64,000 nucleotides of DNA, taken from positions 248,001 to 312,000 of the forward strand of contig PUFA01000068.1 of assembly GCA_003508835.1 (NCBI GenBank), in the 5' to 3' direction. Within the stretch, counting starts at the first letter, position 1. Each line of letters opens with the position of its first letter. Source of the stretch: Eonycteris spelaea (lineage: Eukaryota; Chordata; Mammalia; Chiroptera; Pteropodidae). The notes below the pieces were generated by a model. It was not told where the DNA came from. It did no database searches and saw only the letters and a program-made list of their open reading frames with translations. This document shows, in pieces, positions 34,028 through 46,038 of the stretch. The position numbers were made by a program, and so were the translations under genes.

Positions 34028-34185
34028 ATTCTCTAAAAGCCAATGAGGTAGGTACTGTTATTATCAGTATTTCAGATAAGGGAACTGGAGCAGAGATAGT
34101 AAGTGAAATACTCAACTAATAAGTGGTGAATTAAAGTAATGTGGCTCTAGATTTGTTTTTTTAACCACTGTGCTATATTTAACCC
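34028..34185 (-). repeat. MIR-family SINE, antisense
   Basis: 'CCAATGAGGTAGGTACTGTT', 'TTTCAGATAAGGGAACTGGA' and 'CCACTGTGCTATA' follow the reversed MIR core through to its 5' head. Confidence 0.75.
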
Positions 34186-34227
34186 CTCTTCGAAAAAATC
34201 TAGAAATTAATAGTAGCAAATAATCAA

Positions 34228-34640
34228 TGTTATGATTTGAATATGTATATTCCCCTCCCCAAATTTATAAGCTAAGGCTCTAAACCCTGGCATGTATATA
34301 TTTGGGGATGAGTCTTTAAGAAAGATATTAGGTTAAATGTTGGTAAGCGTTGGGCCCTGCCTGATACTGTAGAATTAGTATATAGAAGAGGTGCCCAGAG
34401 AGCTTGCATGTTCTCGCTCTCTTTCTCCACACTCACCACACACACCAAGCAAAGGCCATGTGAGCACACAGAAAGAAGGTTGCCATCTACAGTCCCAGGG
34501 GAGAGACCACCAGATAGTAACTCTGCCGACACCTTGATCTTCTACTTCCAGTCTCCCAAGGTATAAGAAAATTAATTTCTGGTGTTTAAGTCACCCAGTC
34601 TGTGGTATTTCGTTTTGGCGCCCTTAGTGGACCAATATAC
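34228..34640 (+). mobile_element. MLT1A-like (MaLR) solo LTR, sense
   Basis: It starts TGTTATGATTTGAATATG and proceeds through 'AAAGGCCATGTGAGCACACA', 'GCCGACACCTTGATCTTCTA' and 'TTAAGTCACCCAGTCTGTGG', ending near 'GGACCAATATA'. At about 410 bp it is essentially full length. It lies in the opposite orientation to the MLT1 copies at 14-19.5 kb. The 86-codon minus frame at 34272-34532 is a shadow. Confidence 0.8.
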
Positions 34641-37040
34641 TCCACGACTTGGATATTTTAAACTCTTTATAAACAGCCTTTGCATTATAAAGAAACCAAA
34701 AATATAGACCATTTTGAAAGTAATATAATTACAATACAGTTTATAAAAATGTAAAAGATGCAGCTTTCATGAATATATGTTCTTTTGGCAACCACGCACA
34801 TATTCAAACGTCTGGTGATTGTCACCACTCTCATATTTTCAGCCAAGGAGTTTCCAAGAAGTTAACCTCAACTATAATCCCAGAATTGCACCTTTGTTAA
34901 ACTAAACCCAACCCTGTTATATGTTCTCTTGAACATAGCAATTGTTTCAAGGATATCAATATGACCCATCAAAATTCCTAAGACCAAGAAGACTTTTGCT
35001 GAAACTCTCATAAAATAAAAGTAGGCATTCTTTTCTAGAGGACTTGAGTGAGTGGATATCAGGCTAGAGTTGGTGTGACCATTTGCCCAAACTGTAGGAA
35101 AGTGTAGGAAAGTTCACATACAGAGGTGAGTAGAAAAATAACAAAGAAAAACAAGATTCTCTTGGAAGATTTTGAGCATTAGTCAGGCTCTCTTGAATGC
35201 AACACAACCCTTGGGACTTAATAAACAAACAAAAAAACCCCTAAATTTTGCTTAAAGCTGTTTGGTTTGGGTTTTCTGTCCTATTCAATCCAAAGAGCCT
35301 TGAATAATATAAAGCTAAAGTAGTTTTACATATCAGGGAAAATTGTTTGACTTTTTGAAAAAATATTAGATCATCAAATATTTTATTCAACCTTGATTAA
35401 AAGTTTAGTAAAAATGGAGGGCAAGTTTTTTACTAAGAGTAAGGGAAACAGTACAAAATATGTTGAAATGTTATTTTCAAAACAAATATTACCACTTGAT
35501 AAAATAGGGGAAAATTTGAGTGAAGTTGAAATAGCCTCTCTAGCCTTGAAAATGAATGCATATTTTTATTAAGAAGTCTAAACAATAAGCTACATTGCTC
35601 AGTAGTTATGGACAATATATGTATAATAAAGACACAATTAACTGAGTGTCATTTATATAGTTCTTAACCCACTGATAAAAGGTAAAGATGACCTCGAGCA
35701 ATAGATATAATTGGATCACATATGTAACCCAAAAAAGGAATGGTTTTAAATTTAGAGAAAAAAAACTTTTTTAAAAATTCAGATGAAATTCACAAAGTGT
35801 TGGTTTGATTCCCTAAGGAAATATTTCATAGCAAGACATCTTAATAGCTTTAAGGACATTAGCTTAGACATATAAAATTCTAACACAAAAAGTGCTATTT
35901 CAGAACAAGATTTTAGGTGAATATTTTAAATACAGACTTTGTAAAAATAACAGTAGGAGATAAGAAAATACATTTTCATTTTCATTGCCTATTCTGTCTT
36001 TTGATAGGCTACCTATGAGAAAAGAACTTCACTGAGACATGTAAAATATTCTTGGAATATTTTCAATGTCTATTGCTCTGTTCATCCATTATTTTCTACA
36101 TAGGCATTTGCTAATTGGAGGCTTAAAGACACATGCTTAAAATTATAACCGTATAAATGAATACTCACAATTAGATTCATCTGGCATTATTCTTAGATTT
36201 ACTTTATAGTTTGAAGACCATTTTCAAGATTTCTATCTCCATGTTTTTCTTTTTTTTCCTTGTTTTTCTTTTCTTTGTTTTTTTTTTTTCTTTTGGCCTC
36301 AGGCAATCTCCATGTTAAGCAGCTCTGAGCATATAAATTTAACTGACAAGTTTTTTATATTCCCAAAAATTACTGAAAATTGAAACTGCAGATTTCTATA
36401 TACATTTGCAAAGAAACTCATTTTTTATTATGAGCTGAAAAAGCTTGTCTTCTGAATGCTTGAGGCCACTCAGTCAACCAACTTGCATAATTCAAATACT
36501 TGGAAACCCACAAATAATCTAAGGCCAAACTCCAACTGCAGAAAATAGCACAGGAAAATCCTTTCTTGCATATTTCCAATACCATATGGCAAATTGCATT
36601 TTCCGCTTGTAGAGAACATTTTAACTCTGATGAATTTGTAATTATATCCAACTAATTAGCACTATTTTTTTTCCACTATACTGCCCTTTCTTTTAAGAGG
36701 AAAGAAAATTCTTTATCTTCCCACAGTGATTATCACTTTTACTATATGTGTAATTGTTGGAGGGAAAGAAATTTAAGCAGGCACCTAATCAATATTCATG
36801 AAATGCAGATCAAAAAGGGTGGTGCCAAATCTACTTCAGCCCACCTTAGAATCAAATCTACAAGTTGGCAAAATTTTCTTAATTGACATTTGGTTGTTTG
36901 TAGGCTCAAATCTATTTCAAAGTTAGTCCAACTTTGAGAGTTTAAATGTGTGGACAAATCTGGGTAGGAGATTTTTTTCATTTTTACTTCTGCCCAATTC
37001 TCTAAGTTGGCCTGAAAATTTTAAGACATCCTTTAAAAAC
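34641..37040. other. Unassigned AT-rich sequence
   Basis: A pyrimidine-rich tract with a T13 run lies at 36244-36295. Several frames of 60-80 codons (35433-35615, 36418-36651, 36796-36981, all minus) lack recognisable features. No repeat family is recognised. Confidence 0.45.
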
Positions 37041-37049
37041 TAGTTGCCA

Positions 37050-37560
37050 ATATTTCCGCCTGATGCCTTACTGTTCTCTCAGCAAAGCCAGAACAGAGAG
37101 CCTACAGTGTGTAAAGGGCACAAGAGACAAGGTGTATATCTGGTTAGCCCCTGGTTCCGTCTGCGGAAACAGCAGGAAAAGTAATTCTAGTCAGTTAGGG
37201 CTCTTTGCCAGATCTTTGAAAATGCATTGACATCACCGCTGACTAGACAGTTCTTTTAAAAATCTCCATTTTCCCTACCCTTTCTCCTCAGGGGAGTGTG
37301 GTCTGGACAGAGAGGAGGTTATCACTCTTTCAAGGACATGGTGTCCTCAGTTTTGTGCACCTTCTGTCTCCTCATCAAAATTTATTGTCAGGGAAACACC
37401 TATTATCATTCACTCATGTACCATTGTGTTATCTCTTAACTTTTGGAAATGCCTAGTCTCATGTGAAGGGTACTGAGTAAAGTACATTAGAAAAGTGATG
37501 GAGAAGTTTCCTCAGGAAAAAGCTGTTCAGACTTTTCTTGGTGCCCTTGTTATCATTTAT
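37050..37560. promoter_or_regulatory. Non-repetitive, GC-richer island; candidate regulatory element
   Basis: This sequence is unique by eye and less AT-rich than its flanks. It includes TTCCG-TCTG-CGGAA (37155-37168), two convergent GGAA cores as bound by ETS-type factors, and 'AAGGACATGGTGTCC' near 37333. A regulatory role is inferred only from composition and lack of repeats. Confidence 0.22.
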
Positions 37561-37649
37561 GGGCAAGAGAACCTGTTAACCTTGATTAAGTTTAGCAGGG
37601 AAGGCATGTCATTATATTTATAATAACCTCGATTAAGGATTAAAATATT

Positions 37650-37760
37650 ATGCATTTATGGTACACTATGTAAGTGCCATTTTAACTACTTTAATTCTCA
37701 CAGTAATCCCCATTTTATAGATTAGGAAATATATAGGTAAAGTTATTATAAATTAATAAG
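37650..37760 (-). repeat. MIR-family SINE fragment, antisense
   Basis: 'TTTAATTCTCACAGTAATCC' and 'CCATTTTATAGATTAGGAAA' match the reversed MIR central region. Confidence 0.6.
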
Positions 37761-37999
37761 TTCTATATCTAATATTGACATTTAAAATGAAAAGAGTATC
37801 TAAGTCACATTCAATCAAAGTTATCATGGTGGTCTGACTAACATTCAAATATCAGTAATGTATCATTTTGCTGCTGCCTTTAATGTTGTGAAATAGTCCC
37901 ATTTTTGTTGCAAATAACAGAGACCTTTTTTTGCCTTTCTATACTGAGCAAATTAGATTATATCTCAGCTCTAAAAATCTGTAATTATCCCCCATTGAC

Positions 38000-38160
38000 C
38001 TATAGTAGCTTTCACGTATGGGTGAGGAAACCATGGCTCAAAGAATTTAAATAACTTGCCCAAGGTTGTGCTGCTGATAAATGTAGCAGTAGGAGCTTGC
38101 CCATCTCCAAAGCCTGTACCGTAACCACTCCCACTAATTAGCCTTATGTCCCTTCACAAA
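38000..38160 (-). repeat. MIR-family SINE, antisense
   Basis: 'TGGGTGAGGAAACCATGGCT', 'TAACTTGCCCAAGGTTGTGC' and 'AAAGCCTGTACCGTAACCAC' give the reversed MIR core plus head. Confidence 0.8.
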
Positions 38161-38164
38161 AACC

Positions 38165-39220
38165 CGTGTGCCTTCCCAGGTTGAAATGTTAGAATTGTCA
38201 GACTCTAATAGCTTTTTAGAATTTTATTTGTTATAATTTTATTTCACTTATTTTTCTCTCAAATGAATTAGTCTGACCTTTTTTTTTTTAATCTGGGTTA
38301 GTACTCATGGACCAAAACTCCAGTTTTAATATCTGCACAATAGTTCCTGCATCCGTCTCTTGCTGTCTACAATGAGTACATTGCTGTCTTTTTAAACAGC
38401 TTTTTAGCAGTACTTGGTAAAGATTTAACAATATCTTTGGCAAATGATCTATCCAAAGTTTTGTTTTAAAAAGAAAAAATTGAAATTGTTTGTTGACATT
38501 TTAAAGCAGAATGGATGAAAAGAAAGCATGCTACTCACTAGTAGTCACATGAAGTAAAATAAAATGTAAAAAAATGTAGATTGGTAAAGTTTGTCCCAAG
38601 TGGTAAGTCTCTTTATGAATAAGATAAACATAATAACTCTAGAGATCCTTGGCACTGATAAATCTCTTTTTCTTCCTGGAATAGTCCCACAGCCCATTGC
38701 CCATAACAAACACCCCAACTCCTCTCAAGCTCCCCATTCTAGTCCCATATCCCACACAACCTCTCGTCCTTGTACAGACAACTTCTCTTTCCACACTGTG
38801 CAGAAGAAGGAGCCACTCCTTACAACTCAAAAATAATTCCCTAACTTTATATGTATCTGTTCACTTATCTACCTCAGAAAAAAGAATTTCTCTCACATTT
38901 ACCTAAATGTAATCTCTATTCCTATATTTTTAAATTTTTTTTAATTAATGTTTACTGAGTATCTTTTACGTGTATCATGCTCACCTGCGTTCAAGCTGTG
39001 CCAGCATCCTGTGCCTAACAACAACAACAACAAAGGTGGTTAGGAAAGAAATTGAGAGCTAGGCCTTTTTTTTTTTTTTTTTTTGCCCTAAAATATCGAA
39101 TGTGAAAATGTTCTGTAACCTATAAAGTGCTAAACTATGACAGCATCAGCAACAGTATTATTTTTCTACTCTCTCTTCCTCTCTTCTCTTCCTGCATTTC
39201 TTCTTTTGTTTTTCTGTCTT
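38165..39220. other. Unassigned sequence with T-runs and a pyrimidine-rich tail
   Basis: It contains T10 (38281), a C-rich unique patch (38690-38820) with overlapping chance frames on both strands, a (CAA)n mini-tract (39019-39033), T20 (39065-39084) and a polypyrimidine stretch (39163-39226). No gene. Confidence 0.45.
39065..39084. repeat. T20 homopolymer
   Basis: Twenty consecutive T. It could be the tail of a lost minus-strand retroposon, but no body is recognisable beside it. Confidence 0.9.
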
Positions 39221-39224
39221 TTCT

Positions 39225-40080
39225 TTTAGCTTTATTGCAGAAATCTTTAAACATATGCAAAAGGAGATATGGTAATATAAAAGAACACTGGTAACCATCG
39301 CCACTAAGTATCAACACTTACAAGCTCATAGCCAATCTTATTTTTTCTATCAATATTTCATCCTGGACACACTTCTTCCATTTCAAAATTGCTTTGAAGC
39401 AAATCCAGAACATCAATCATACCATTTCATTTGTGGGTAATCCAGTATTTATCTCCAAATGACAAAAACTGAAAGAAACTATGACATGACTTTTAAAAAG
39501 TTGATCATAGTATCTTCTCATCAAATATTTAGTCAGCAATCAAATTACCCATTGTCTCTTAAACATCAGTTTTATAAACAATTTTGTATATCTGATTCAG
39601 TATCCAAATAAGGTTCACACATTGAAATTGGTTAATGTGTCCTCTATATCTCTTTTTAATCTATGGTTCTCTTTCATCCATTTTTTTCTTTTCCTTATGA
39701 TTTATTTTTGAAGAACTATAGAGTTTGGAGTTTGTTGATTGTGTCTACAAGATATAATTTAACATGTTCTTCTCTCCTCCATATGTACTATAAATTAGGT
39801 AGATGTATATCAAGGCTTGATTAGATTACAGTTCGGGGTTTGTTTGTTTGTTTTGGGCAAGAATACTTAATAAAGAATGTGCATTTTTCATTTAGGAAAC
39901 GATTACATTTGGTGTCTCTCTTATATGATGTTAGAAGCCATTGATGACCAATGATCTACTAAAGGTTGCAAAATAGTATTATTTTAATTGTATCATTTCT
40001 TTCTAAATTTATTAGTTGGAGTAAATCTATTAAGAGAAATGTTTCTAACAACTATTTGGTTTCCAAGTAATGTAGTTCAC
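39225..40080 (-). repeat. Old L1 (L1M-type) 3' untranslated region, antisense
   Basis: 'ATCAAATATTTAGTCAGCAA', 'AAATAAGGTTCACACATTGA', 'TGTGTCCTCTATATCTCTTT' and 'GCAAGAATACTTAATAAAGA' follow the reversed 3' untranslated region of an old mammalian L1M subfamily. No coding part remains. Confidence 0.65.
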
Positions 40081-40144
40081 CAGTTATCAAATTAATTAGC
40101 TATATCTCTGGGCCCACCAAGTAGATTTTCTTTTGGAAGGGAGG

Positions 40145-41128
40145 AAGTCAGGTTTATTAAGGTGTAATTTACACAGTGAAGTTCACCCCTTAAAATACAC
40201 AGTTCTATTAGTTGTGACAAATACATATAAGTATGTAATTGCTTCTACAGTGAAAATATAGAACAATTTTATTATCCCCCAAATTCCCTTGTGCTGCTTT
40301 ACAATCAACATCTTCCCATCCCTAGCCCTACCAACAAATGATTTGTTTTATAGCCACATATTTTTGCCTTTCCCAGGATGTCATTTAAATGGATTCATAT
40401 ACTATATAGCATTATGATTCTGACTTCTTTCACTTGCCAATATTCATTTGAAAGTCATCCATGTTTTTGAGTACCAGATTATTCTTTGTTTGTTTGTTTG
40501 TTTGTTTGTTTTTGTTGAGTAGTATTCTATTATATGGATATACCATAGTTTATCATTCACCAGTGGAAGGAACTTGAGTTGTTTCCAGTTTGGGGTGGTT
40601 ATAAATAAAACTGCCATAAACATTTATGTGCAAGTTTTTAGATAAATGTAACTTTTCATTTCTCTTGGTTAAATACCTAAGCATGGGATGGTAGGGGTTC
40701 ATAGTAAATATATGCTTAACTTTACAAGAAACCGCGAAACTCTTTTCTAATGTGGCTGTGCTATTGTATGTTCACACCAACAGCATATGAGAGTTCCATT
40801 TGCTCTGCATCTTCACAAAGACTGTATTGTCACATATTTTTGCTTTATCTTTTCTAAGTGGCATGTAGTAATATTTCATTGAGTTTTTAATTTACATTTC
40901 TCTCATCGCTAACCATGTTGAGCATTTTTCATGTGCTCATTAACCATTTGTGTGTCATTTTTGGTGAAATGTTTGTTTAAAGCCTGCTCGTTGCTTACAG
41001 TGGGTTTTTTTGTTGTTATTGTTCCTTTTCTTATTGAGTTTGAAAGTTATCTATATTCTGTAGAAAATATCATCTCCTAATCTGAGGCTTATCTTTTTAC
41101 TTTCCTAAAAATATCTGTTGATAAGTAG
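40145..41128 (-). repeat. Old L1, 3' untranslated region plus ORF2 end, antisense; left part of an interrupted copy
   Basis: 'TTATTAAGGTGTAATTTACA' is followed by 'TTGAAAGTCATCCATG', 'AGTATTCTATTATATGGATA' and 'GGTTATAAATAAAACTGCCA', then reversed ORF2 end sequence to 41128. A (GTTT)n tract lies inside at 40484-40512. The younger L1 at 41138 splits this copy, which resumes at 43058. Confidence 0.75.
40484..40512. repeat. (GTTT)n simple repeat
   Basis: About seven TTTG units inside the antisense L1. Confidence 0.9.
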
Positions 41129-41137
41129 ATTTTTTTA

Positions 41138-43048
41138 GTTAAAATTTTTTTCCAATTATAATTGACATACAATATCATATTAGCTTTAGGTGTACAACAG
41201 AGTGATTAGATATTTATATACCTTATGAAGTAATCACCCCAATATTTCTGGTCCCCACCTAACACCATAGATAGTTATTACAATATTATAGGCTGTATTT
41301 CCTATACTGTACTTTATATCCCTGTGACTATTTTTTAAACTGGCAATTTGTATTTCTTAATCTTTTTCACCCTTTCACCCATCTGCCCAACTCCCCTCAC
41401 ATATGGTGACCATTAATTTGTTCTCTGTAACTATGAGTTTGTTTCTGTTTTATTTTCTCTTTACTTTGTAGATTCCACATATAAGTGAAATCTTATGGTA
41501 TTTGTCTTTCTCTGTCTGACTAATTTTACTTAGCATATCCTCTGGGCACAGCCATGCAGTTACAAATGGAAAAATTTTCTTCATTTTATGGCTGAGTAAT
41601 ATTCCATTCTATATATGTACACATCATCTTTATCCACTCATCTACTGATGGGCATTTAGGTTGCTTCCATATCTTAGCTATTGTAAATAATACTGCCATG
41701 AACATAGTAATTCATATGCTTTCAAGTTACTGTTTTGGGTTTCTTCAGATAAATCCCAGAGGTGAAATTGCTAGGTCATATGGTAGTTTCATTTTTAATT
41801 TTTTGAGGAACCTCCATATCGTTTTCCATAGTAACTCCACCAATGTGCACTGGATTTCTGTGTTCTCCATATCTTCACCAACACTTTTTTGCTTGTCGGT
41901 TTATTGATTATAGCCATTCTGACAGGTATGAGGTGATACCTCATTGTTGTTTTAATTTGCATTTCTGTGGTGATTGGTAATGTTGAGAATTTTTTCCCAC
42001 ATCTGTTAGCCGTCGGTATGGCCTCTTTGGAGAAATGTCTATTCAAATCCTCTGTCCATTTTTTAATTGAATTTTTTTTTTTTGGTATTAAGATGTATGA
42101 GTTCCTTATATATTTTGCATATTAACTATTTATCAGATGTATCTTTGGCAAATATCTTTTCCTGATCAATAGGTTGTCCTTTCATTTTATTGGTGGTTTC
42201 CTTTGCTGTGCAAAAATGTTTTAGTTTGATATAGTCCCACTTGTTTATTTTTTCTTTTGTTTCCCCTGCCCAAGGAGACGTATCTAAAAAAAAGATTGCT
42301 AAGAGAGATGTCAAAGAGTTCTCCCTATATTTTCTAATACAAAATTAATATTCAGAAATTGGTTGTATTTTTATACACCAATAATGAACTATCAGAAAGA
42401 GAAATTAAGAAAATTCCATTTACAAGGGCATCAAAAAGAATAAAATACCTAGAAATAAATGTAACCAAGGATGTAAAAGACCTGTACTCAGAAAATGATA
42501 AGACATTAAAGGAATAAATTAAAGAAGACACAAATAAATAGAAAAATTCACCATGCTCATGGGCGGGAAGAATTAACATCATTAAAATGTCCATAGTACC
42601 CAAAGCAGGATTCAGTGCAATCCTTATTAAAATATCAAAGACACTTTTCACAGAACTATAACAATAATCCTAAAATTTGCATAGAGCCGCAAAAAGCCCC
42701 CAATAGCCAAAGCAATATTGAGAAAGAACAAAGTTGGAGGTATCATGCTACCTGATATCAAACTATACTACAAAGTTATACTACTCAGAACAGCATGATA
42801 TTGACATAAAATGAAACAGCATAGACCCCAGAAATAAACCCACACGTATATGGTTAATTAATCTATGACAAAGGAGGCAAGAATATACAATGGTATAAAT
42901 ACAAATTCTTCAATAAATGGTGTTGGGGAAAATGGATAGATACATGCAAAAAAATGAAACTAGACCATTTTCTTACATCATATACAAGTTAAACTCCAAA
43001 TGGATCAAAGACTTAAGTGTAAAACTGGAACCATAAAACTCTTAGGGG
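41138..43048 (-). mobile_element. Younger L1 with 5' inversion (twin-primed), nested in an older L1
   Basis: From 41141 to about 42338 the plus strand is the reverse of an L1 3' untranslated region and ORF2 C-terminal part. The 3' end 'AATTATAATTGACATACAAT' matches the terminus seen in sense at 24150. From about 42340 to 43048 the sequence flips and reads ORF2 in sense ('ACACCAATAATGAACTATCA', 'ATCATGCTACCTGATATCAA'). The two parts meet almost contiguously in ORF2 coordinates: the inverted part ends at '...AAACTCTTAGGG', and the minus part starts with the codons that normally follow. That is the hallmark of twin priming. A possible target duplication GATTTTTTT occurs at 41129-41137 and 43049-43057. 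Confidence 0.8.
41795..42314 (-). pseudogene. L1 ORF2 C-terminal remnant
   Basis: Two open pieces (42126-42314 and 41795-42046) cover the ORF2p C-terminal region. The first includes SPWAGETKEKINKWDYIKLK, the second [20 protein letters not shown] and ending in KIWRTQKSSAHWWSYYGK. A frame break separates them. ORF2p supplies the endonuclease and reverse transcriptase of L1; only the C-terminal part lies here. Not functional. Confidence 0.75.
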
Positions 43049-43057
43049 ATTTTTTTT

Positions 43058-43430
43058 TTTTATTTTGGATGAAGATAATTTCTTCTGTGTGTAGTGTGTG
43101 GATCATGAATTTATTATAGTATCTAAGAAATCTTTACCTTAGCCAAGTACACAAAGATTTTCTCTGATTTTTGTTCTATAATATTTATAGTTTTGAAGTT
43201 TTACATGTAGATCTACAGTTGGCTTATTTTATTGTAATTTTTAATATGGTGTATGGTATGGTTTAAGGCTCATATTTTTGCATTTGGATATCCAAATTTT
43301 CCAGCACCGTTTGTTGAAAGTCTAAGCCTACACTCGATTTCATTCCATTCCATCCCCATCGTGAACTTATTCTATAAGTTAGCTTAAATGTATTTGTATA
43401 TTTACTACTTTTTAAATTGTTATTCTGTAG
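43058..43430 (-). repeat. Old L1 ORF2 sequence, antisense; right part of the interrupted copy
   Basis: 'GTATCTAAGAAATCTTTACC', 'TATTTATAGTTTTGAAGTTT' and 'GGATATCCAAATTTTCCAGC' followed by 'CACCGTTTGTTGAAA' continue the reversed ORF2 of the L1 that ends at 41128. Confidence 0.75.
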
Positions 43431-45340
43431 CCTATGAGTATTATGACAAAATTCCTAAAAAGATTTGTCAATATTTCTCATCTTCATTTCTTCTTTTGCT
43501 CTTCCCTCCTAAAAATACAGCAATAGTTAGCTTTATAGATGATTTTTTAAAATAATTGTCCTTCTATTGGTACTGGGTTCCCTTAAGGCATATTACATAT
43601 AGTGTACATTCTGTATATGTATAACCCATACAACATTTTACACAAAATTCAAGAAAAAATATTGGTGAATAAAGAATGGTAAAAGAATACGTGAAAAGAA
43701 TGCAGTTTAATGTAATTATTTGATGAAACATAATACAATACAAGTGTTGATATTTTTATCAATGGAACCCAAAAGTGTATGTGTGTGTTTCACATTTTAA
43801 GATGCAAATTTCCTTTTAAATCAAAATTTACCAAGAGAAAAGTAACTTTTGTGAGTATGGTCAAAGTAAAAATGTCATGAGCAATTAAAATTAATGATCT
43901 GATTAAACACAACATTTCACTTTTGTCCTTAACGAACTCATTGCTTGATAACAGATATTCTCATTTCTCAAAGAAAACTGTCAAAATATTTTCTTGTAAA
44001 TTTCTCAAAGGTATTTTTTTTTTTTGCCCAAACTTTATTTTAGAACTAAGTCCCTGCAATTAATTCTCTAGCCCAGCATGAAACACTCAAGGACTAATCA
44101 ATCTTTGTTTTTGTTTTTGTTTTTGATTTTGTTTGCAATTTAAATGTTAAATATCTGAGAGCAGCCATCCCAAAACTCCAGTGTAAAAAGGTAAAATTAC
44201 ACTCATTTTTATTCATTACAGTCAAATTTGTATATATAGTAGTATTAATTTCAAACACTTCTTACTCTTGAATGTAACAGTTATCAACTTTATGCCATTA
44301 AACTTACAAAGCTTTTATCAGGGTTTTATGGCAAAACAATATAAGAGCAAAAGGGACCTCAGGTATGATAATAACTTTTAAGTAATGTTCTTTGGATATG
44401 ATTGGATGTGGTTTGTTACTTCACAGAAAGAATTAAAAATTTCTTTTCCATTTGTTTAAATTAATTAACTACTGCATTTTATTATTCAAATAGCCACATA
44501 CACTTCATATCGTATGTCCTTATATAGTTAATAGTTTTAAAGAAGGTACATTATTTAAATGTGATAAAAGCTATCTAATAGACCATATGAAATGAAACAA
44601 CAACAAAAATTTATTCTAAGAAAGTATATTTTTACTTGAGTATTTTTTCAATCATTTTTCTCCAAAATAATGCCTTTCTACAATGGATGGTTATTGCTAA
44701 AATAGATCTTCCTGTATATAATTATTTCACAATGATGCAAATATGATTCTCGTCAATTAAACTCTCAACCTTACCACTTGACAACATTTAAACTAAGACC
44801 CTTAATATCATTGTAATAATTTTATTGTCACCAACCAAACTCCAAACATTTTAGAGACCAATGTAGGAGAAACAAAAACGATATTAGAGTGTTTAGAATC
44901 TCATTAGGTGAGAAAATAAATTGAAAACATAGGAAAAATACAGAAAGAAAAGGAAACAATGCAAAGCAGACCTCAAGACAGCAATCAATTTTGAAGATGA
45001 AATTTGAAGGAGATAACTCTCTAGTTTAGAGATATTTTTCATTTTTAAATTTAACTTCGCTAAGCACTGAATCCATACTATAGAAATCTCTAGAGAATTC
45101 AGTAGTATCTTAGCTACCCAGCCAAGGACATTATCTGGAGAATTCAAGTAACCAGAGGAGAAAAAGAACTAAAGAAAATTCATAAGCAACACTCTCACAG
45201 AGAAAATTCTCTAGAGGCTCTAAATCCCTCAATAATGAAAATAAATTTATTTGTAGTTACAAGATAGCTGCCAAATAAACCTTGCCTTTTGTGTATCTTA
45301 TATTTAAACACTACTACCATGGAAATAACAGAAATATATT
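43431..45340. other. Unassigned AT-rich sequence
   Basis: It contains a (GTTTTT)n tract (44106-44138) and T12 (44014-44025). The 84-codon minus frame (44893-45147) has no recognisable features. Confidence 0.5.
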
Positions 45341-45344
45341 TGTA

Positions 45345-45500
45345 TATCAATGTACAGTTCACAAAATACTTGTCTTTTACTTAGCTTAATTTAATCATCA
45401 CATTATTTTTGAAACATGGATATTATTACTTGTATTTCTACTTTGGAGATGAGGAAAACAAATGAAAGAGTTTAAGTGTAAGAGTTTGAACTGGAAAGGG
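45345..45500 (-). repeat. MIR-family SINE fragment, antisense
   Basis: 'TTAATTTAATCATCACATTA', 'GGAGATGAGGAAAACAAATG' and 'AAGAGTTTAAGTGTAAGAGT' fit the reversed MIR core. Diverged. Confidence 0.6.
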
Positions 45501-45727
45501 GTGGGGAGAGAGAAGGGTAGACTCAAGATTAATTTAAAGCCATAGTTTTGAAAAGTGATAATTTAGATAATTTGAAGAGAGTACCAAAATCTTTTTTTTT
45601 TTCTTTTTTGGCTACATAATGATGATTCTCTAGGCATAGCTTTCAAAAAAATGAAAATGTTCTTTTAATTCTTAAATGTATAATAAGTAATAGTCTTGAC
45701 TATGTTCTTAATTCATTAAGTTTATTC

Positions 45728-45780
45728 TGTTATACTCTTATTATACTCTTATACTCTTATTCTGTTTATTCTCTTATACT
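45728..45780. repeat. Degenerate tandem repeat (TACTCTTAT-like unit)
   Basis: The unit TTATACTCTTAT recurs about four times with variable spacing. Confidence 0.75.
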
Positions 45781-45990
45781 GCTCCTACTATCAATTCTAT
45801 TTTAATTTTGTGATTGGTAGTATTCTTTCAAGTTAGAGTTGGACTGATAAAAGAGAATAAAAATAATGTTATAGGGTTTCAACATCACACAAAAAATATA
45901 TAAGCTCCTATATTATATGCCCTGTTATGGAGAAAATAATATGCACTCACGATGGAGAAAAAATATTTCATTTTTTTGTTTGTTTTTTAG

Positions 45991-46038
45991 ATTCCAGTGA
46001 ATAAATATAATTTCAGTGAAATGAAGACAGTTGTGCAG
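45991..46038 (+). other. Exon-like 48-nt open segment with strong splice-site motifs (hypothetical micro-exon)
   Basis: The polypyrimidine stretch ending TTTGTTTGTTTTTTAG (45975-45990) precedes exactly 48 nt that read IPVNKYNFSEMKTVVQ in the only open frame. CAG|GTATGT follows at 46036-46044. The length is a multiple of three, so the segment could be a frame-preserving cassette exon. I do not recognise the peptide and found no flanking exons. Acceptor-plus-donor pairs at this spacing also arise by chance in AT-rich DNA, so this is a lead, not a gene call. Confidence 0.18.
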
